NCBI GenBank assembly: GCA_002695185.1
Contig: NZOF01000193.1
Location: forward strand, 1 to 7,911
Reading direction: 5' to 3'
Length of the DNA stretch: 7,911 bases
Source of the DNA: Erythrobacter sp.
GTDB taxonomy: Bacteria; Pseudomonadota; Alphaproteobacteria; Sphingomonadales; Sphingomonadaceae
Below the pieces are notes generated by a model, which saw only the letters and a program-made list of their open reading frames with translations, did not search any database and was not told the DNA's origin. Numbering within the stretch: the stretch's first letter is position 1; each line of letters begins with the position of its first letter. Both the position numbers and the translations under genes were made by a program. Of the stretch, positions 6,426 to 7,911 are shown in pieces.

Positions 6426-6438
6426 CCGCGTTACGCGG
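6426..6438. promoter_or_regulatory. short perfect palindrome upstream of the 154-residue gene
   Basis: CCGCG-TTA-CGCGG forms a perfect five-base stem about 34 bases before the ATG at 6391. On the + strand it is followed by TTTT, but no + strand gene ends here. It may be a small operator or nothing at all; a five-base GC palindrome has a fair chance of arising randomly in this base composition. Confidence 0.2.
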
Positions 6439-6495
6439 TTTTCCCCTCTATCCGGTTCTCTACCGACGGAGTCCCAGTTCCATCCAAGTCAGCGG

Positions 6496-6891
6496 TTAGG
6501 GCGTGTCTTCAAGAATAAGGCGCCCACCTTCGCCGTCGGCGGTATTGTCACCGCTCTGTCCGCTTGGATATCCTTGGCCGGTTCCGGTCGGCGAGCTGGT
6601 TCCATTGCCGGACTGGGCGCCGTTTCCACTTCCATCGGGCGCTGCGCTATCAGGATTTCCAATTGGAGTATCCGGTCCATCACCGGTTCCGGCGCCTCCA
6701 GATTTTGCCGAATTGGCAATTTCCGATCCGATTGCACCGTATTCTTGCGATAGCTCGCCGCCGATGGGCGCAGCCAGGAATGCCAGACCGGCACCGATGA
6801 GGGCAATCAGCAGGGCATATTCGGTTGTGCTTGCTCCGCTTTCATCGGCAAGGAATTGGACGAAGGCGCGGCGGAGCGATGGTATGAACAT
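6496..6891 (-). CDS. Flp/Fap-type (type IVb) prepilin with long low-complexity C-terminal tail
   Basis: The N-terminal region is a textbook Flp-type prepilin: a short basic leader ending in FLADESG, then ASTTEY and the hydrophobic helix ALLIALIGAGLAFLAAPIG (about residues 26-44). Cleavage is expected after Gly19, leaving Glu at +5 and Tyr at +6, as in type IVb Flp pilins processed by a TadV/CpaA-class prepilin peptidase. Flp prepilins are usually about 50-80 residues; this one has 131, because from about residue 63 it continues as a tail rich in Gly, Ser, Asp, Asn, Pro and Thr ending GGRLILEDTP. The tail may be displayed on the fibre surface or be a linker. ATG at 6891 has only a weak, close GGA signal. 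The lipoprotein gene lies upstream with a hairpin between them. No Tad/Cpa assembly genes are in the window, so assembly would depend on genes elsewhere. Confidence 0.88.
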   Translation of the reverse strand: MFIPSLRRAFVQFLADESGASTTEYALLIALIGAGLAFLAAPIGGELSQEYGAIGSEIANSAKSGGAGTGDGPDTPIGNPDSAAPDGSGNGAQSGNGTSSPTGTGQGYPSGQSGDNTADGEGGRLILEDTP

Positions 6892-6906
6892 TTTCCAGCC
6901 GGTAAA

Positions 6907-6944
6907 GCAGCATGGCTAAGAAGCGGTTAACTCAGCCATGCTGC
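6907..6944 (-). promoter_or_regulatory. strong hairpin between lipoprotein and pilin genes
   Basis: GCAGCATGGCT (6907-6917) and AGCCATGCTGC (6934-6944) form a perfect 11-base inverted repeat; after one A-C mismatch two more pairs extend the stem. It begins 20 bases after the lipoprotein stop and ends 15 bases before the pilin ATG. On the - strand only CTTT follows, so termination would be weak. It could be a partial terminator, an mRNA-stability or processing element that sets a higher pilin level, or a structure affecting access to the pilin start, whose own ribosome binding site is poor. Confidence 0.65.
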
Positions 6945-6964
6945 AAGAGATTTGGGCTCTGGCG

Positions 6965-7606
6965 CTAGGGCTGGTCTGCAGCCGCTTGATCATCGGCTGG
7001 ATTGGCATCTTCCGCTTCACTTTCGGCCGTCTTCGGTTCGGCTGCGGGGGCCGATATTCTTCCGCCAACTGGCTGCGCCGGGGTACTGACCTGTGTGATC
7101 GTCTGGGCGATTTCTGGAAGCTTTTCGATTTCAGCGAGAGTTAGTTTAGCGGCTGTATCTAAGAGCTCGTCGTAGCGCTCGAGGTAATTCTTTTCGCTTT
7201 TGATGTGGCCATTGTAATGCATTAGGCAGAGGGCAAAGACACCGCTCCTGTAGAAATCCAAGCCCTGAGATCGGCGGGTGAGTTGTTGGATAGCGGTTTG
7301 AAGAACGCTGCCTGCTGCTGCGTTTAGGCCTTCTTTGACTGCGAGTTCAGCTACTGTTTGCTGATAGATAGCTTCGGCGACGTCGGGTGATGGTTCTGCA
7401 CAAACTTTGCCTTCGCCGAAAATAAGGATAGTTCTTCGATCTGCCCTGCTTGCAAGTACGGACATGCCCGGGTCATCGGTGCTTCTGAAGCCAATTCGAT
7501 CTTCTATAAGGGGGTTGGTAGATCTCGGCGAAACCCATCGGTGTCCGCATGAGGCGAGAGAGGTTGCAGAAACAATAATCATCATCGCCTTGGCATATGC
7601 TTTCAT
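6965..7606 (-). CDS. outer-membrane-type lipoprotein of unknown function
   Basis: ATG at 7606 follows a very good ribosome binding site (GGAGGG, about eight bases upstream). The 213-residue protein starts with a lipoprotein signal peptide: Lys-containing N-terminus, hydrophobic core AMMIIVSATS and lipobox Leu-Ala-Ser-Cys with Cys20 as the lipidated residue. Gly at +2 rather than Asp is compatible with outer-membrane sorting. After a polar linker, RRTILIFGEGKVCAEPSPDVAEAI (about residues 57-80) carries a CAEPSPD motif that I recall from uncharacterised proteobacterial lipoproteins. A helical domain follows (about 80-170) with a second Cys at residue 127, and the last 38 residues are an Ala/Glu/Pro/Asp-rich tail. 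It is the first gene of the - strand series and precedes the pilin gene by 73 bases. A role in the cell envelope, possibly linked with the pilin, is inferred only from this location. Confidence 0.87.
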   Translation of the reverse strand: MKAYAKAMMIIVSATSLASCGHRWVSPRSTNPLIEDRIGFRSTDDPGMSVLASRADRRTILIFGEGKVCAEPSPDVAEAIYQQTVAELAVKEGLNAAAGSVLQTAIQQLTRRSQGLDFYRSGVFALCLMHYNGHIKSEKNYLERYDELLDTAAKLTLAEIEKLPEIAQTITQVSTPAQPVGGRISAPAAEPKTAESEAEDANPADDQAAADQP

Positions 7607-7911
7607 GATAGAACCCTCCGTCTTTGAGTGACGACCCTAAGGATTGGGCATCTATCATTGTAGATTTGCTTTATGATGCAACGGTTATTTGCCGATGCTT
7701 GCTCGTCGCTCGCGGTGATTGCAGTTAAATTATCGCTGTCTGTCCGCAGTCGGTCGTTATTATTGCGGATCGGTGCAATTGGCTGAATGACCGAAAAGGG
7801 GCACCCTGTTGGGGAGGCCGCTAGCAAAACAATTTGTTTGATATTGGAATTTGGCGATTTCTCCTGCCTCATCCTACAATGCCCGCATGAGGCGGAACCT
7901 GTCCATTCATC
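7607..7911. other. AT-richer intergenic region at the right end
   Basis: About 305 bases without a convincing gene. Base composition is visibly richer in A and T than the neighbours, in keeping with a promoter region. It should hold the promoter of the lipoprotein gene. An ATG at 7887 on the + strand is open to the window end, but only eight codons are visible, so a divergent gene can be neither supported nor excluded. No tRNA, iteron series or long inverted repeat was found by eye. Confidence 0.6.
7653..7681 (-). promoter_or_regulatory. weak candidate promoter for the lipoprotein gene
   Basis: On the - strand TTGCAT (7681-7676) lies 17 bases from ATGATA (7658-7653), about 47 bases before the lipoprotein ATG. 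An overlapping TACAAT (7662-7657) is a better -10 box but lacks a good -35 at the right distance. Position is sensible; the match is poor. Confidence 0.25.

Noticed and set aside
5912..6499. 195-codon open frame on the + strand
   Set aside because: It lies opposite the 154-residue gene, whose coding status is supported by its ribosome binding site and by partial conservation in the duplicate.
6503..6919. Pro-rich 138-codon open frame on the + strand
   Set aside because: It is the antisense shadow of the Gly/Ser-rich pilin tail; the - strand frame has clear pilin hallmarks.
7740..7775. Short inverted repeat CCGCA/TGCGG in the right-end intergenic region
   Set aside because: Only five base pairs with a long loop, no T-run and no nearby gene end.
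7603..7872. 89-codon open frame on the - strand ending in an ATGA overlap with the lipoprotein start
   Set aside because: The overlap is tempting, but the region is AT-rich, the composition (many Asn, Arg, Ile, Ser) is unlike the neighbours, there is no ribosome binding site at its start, and no recognisable protein pattern.
7887..7911. Possible start of a divergent + strand gene (ATG at 7887, open to the end)
   Set aside because: Only eight codons are visible and no ribosome binding site precedes it.

Overview
The window looks like accessory DNA from an alphaproteobacterium, probably a plasmid or integrative conjugative element. The reasons are a Flp-type prepilin, a lipoprotein with a Cys-Ala-Glu-Pro-Ser-Pro-Asp motif that I associate with rhizobial-type sequences, an orphan N6-adenine methyltransferase-like gene, an ASCH-like domain at the end of a long open frame, and many tightly packed genes of unknown function. 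No rRNA, tRNA, CRISPR array, transposase or core metabolic gene is visible. The taxonomic call is an inference from gene style, not from a marker gene.

Layout. Positions 1-624 on the + strand hold the 3' end of a gene whose start lies outside the window; it carries an ASCH-like domain. Everything else that looks coding is on the - strand and reads from high to low coordinates: a lipoprotein (7606-6965), a Flp-type pilin with a long Gly/Ser-rich tail (6891-6496), a 154-residue unknown protein (6391-5927), a 349-residue phage/plasmid-type unknown protein with its own good promoter (5734-4685), a frameshifted partial copy of the 154-residue gene (about 4447-4595), a DNA methyltransferase (4426-3578), an overlapping HEAGH metalloprotease-like gene (3581-3018), two small unknown genes (2968-2501 and 2430-2119) and a 494-residue unknown protein (2083-599). 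The last one runs tail to tail into the + strand gene with a 26-base overlap.

How the parts may work together. The lipoprotein and pilin form an envelope/surface pair separated by a strong perfect hairpin that sits just before the pilin start. The methyltransferase and metalloprotease-like genes share an ATGA junction and are almost certainly translated together; with the three following unknown genes they form one same-strand, closely spaced run that reads like a plasmid or ICE maintenance and establishment cluster. The 349-residue gene and its promoter lie between two direct repeats of roughly 110 bases, which are the ends of the intact 154-residue gene and of its broken copy, so this piece looks like a separate unit created by duplication and/or insertion.

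The 305 bases at the right end (7607-7911) are AT-richer and contain no convincing gene; they probably hold the promoter of the lipoprotein gene.
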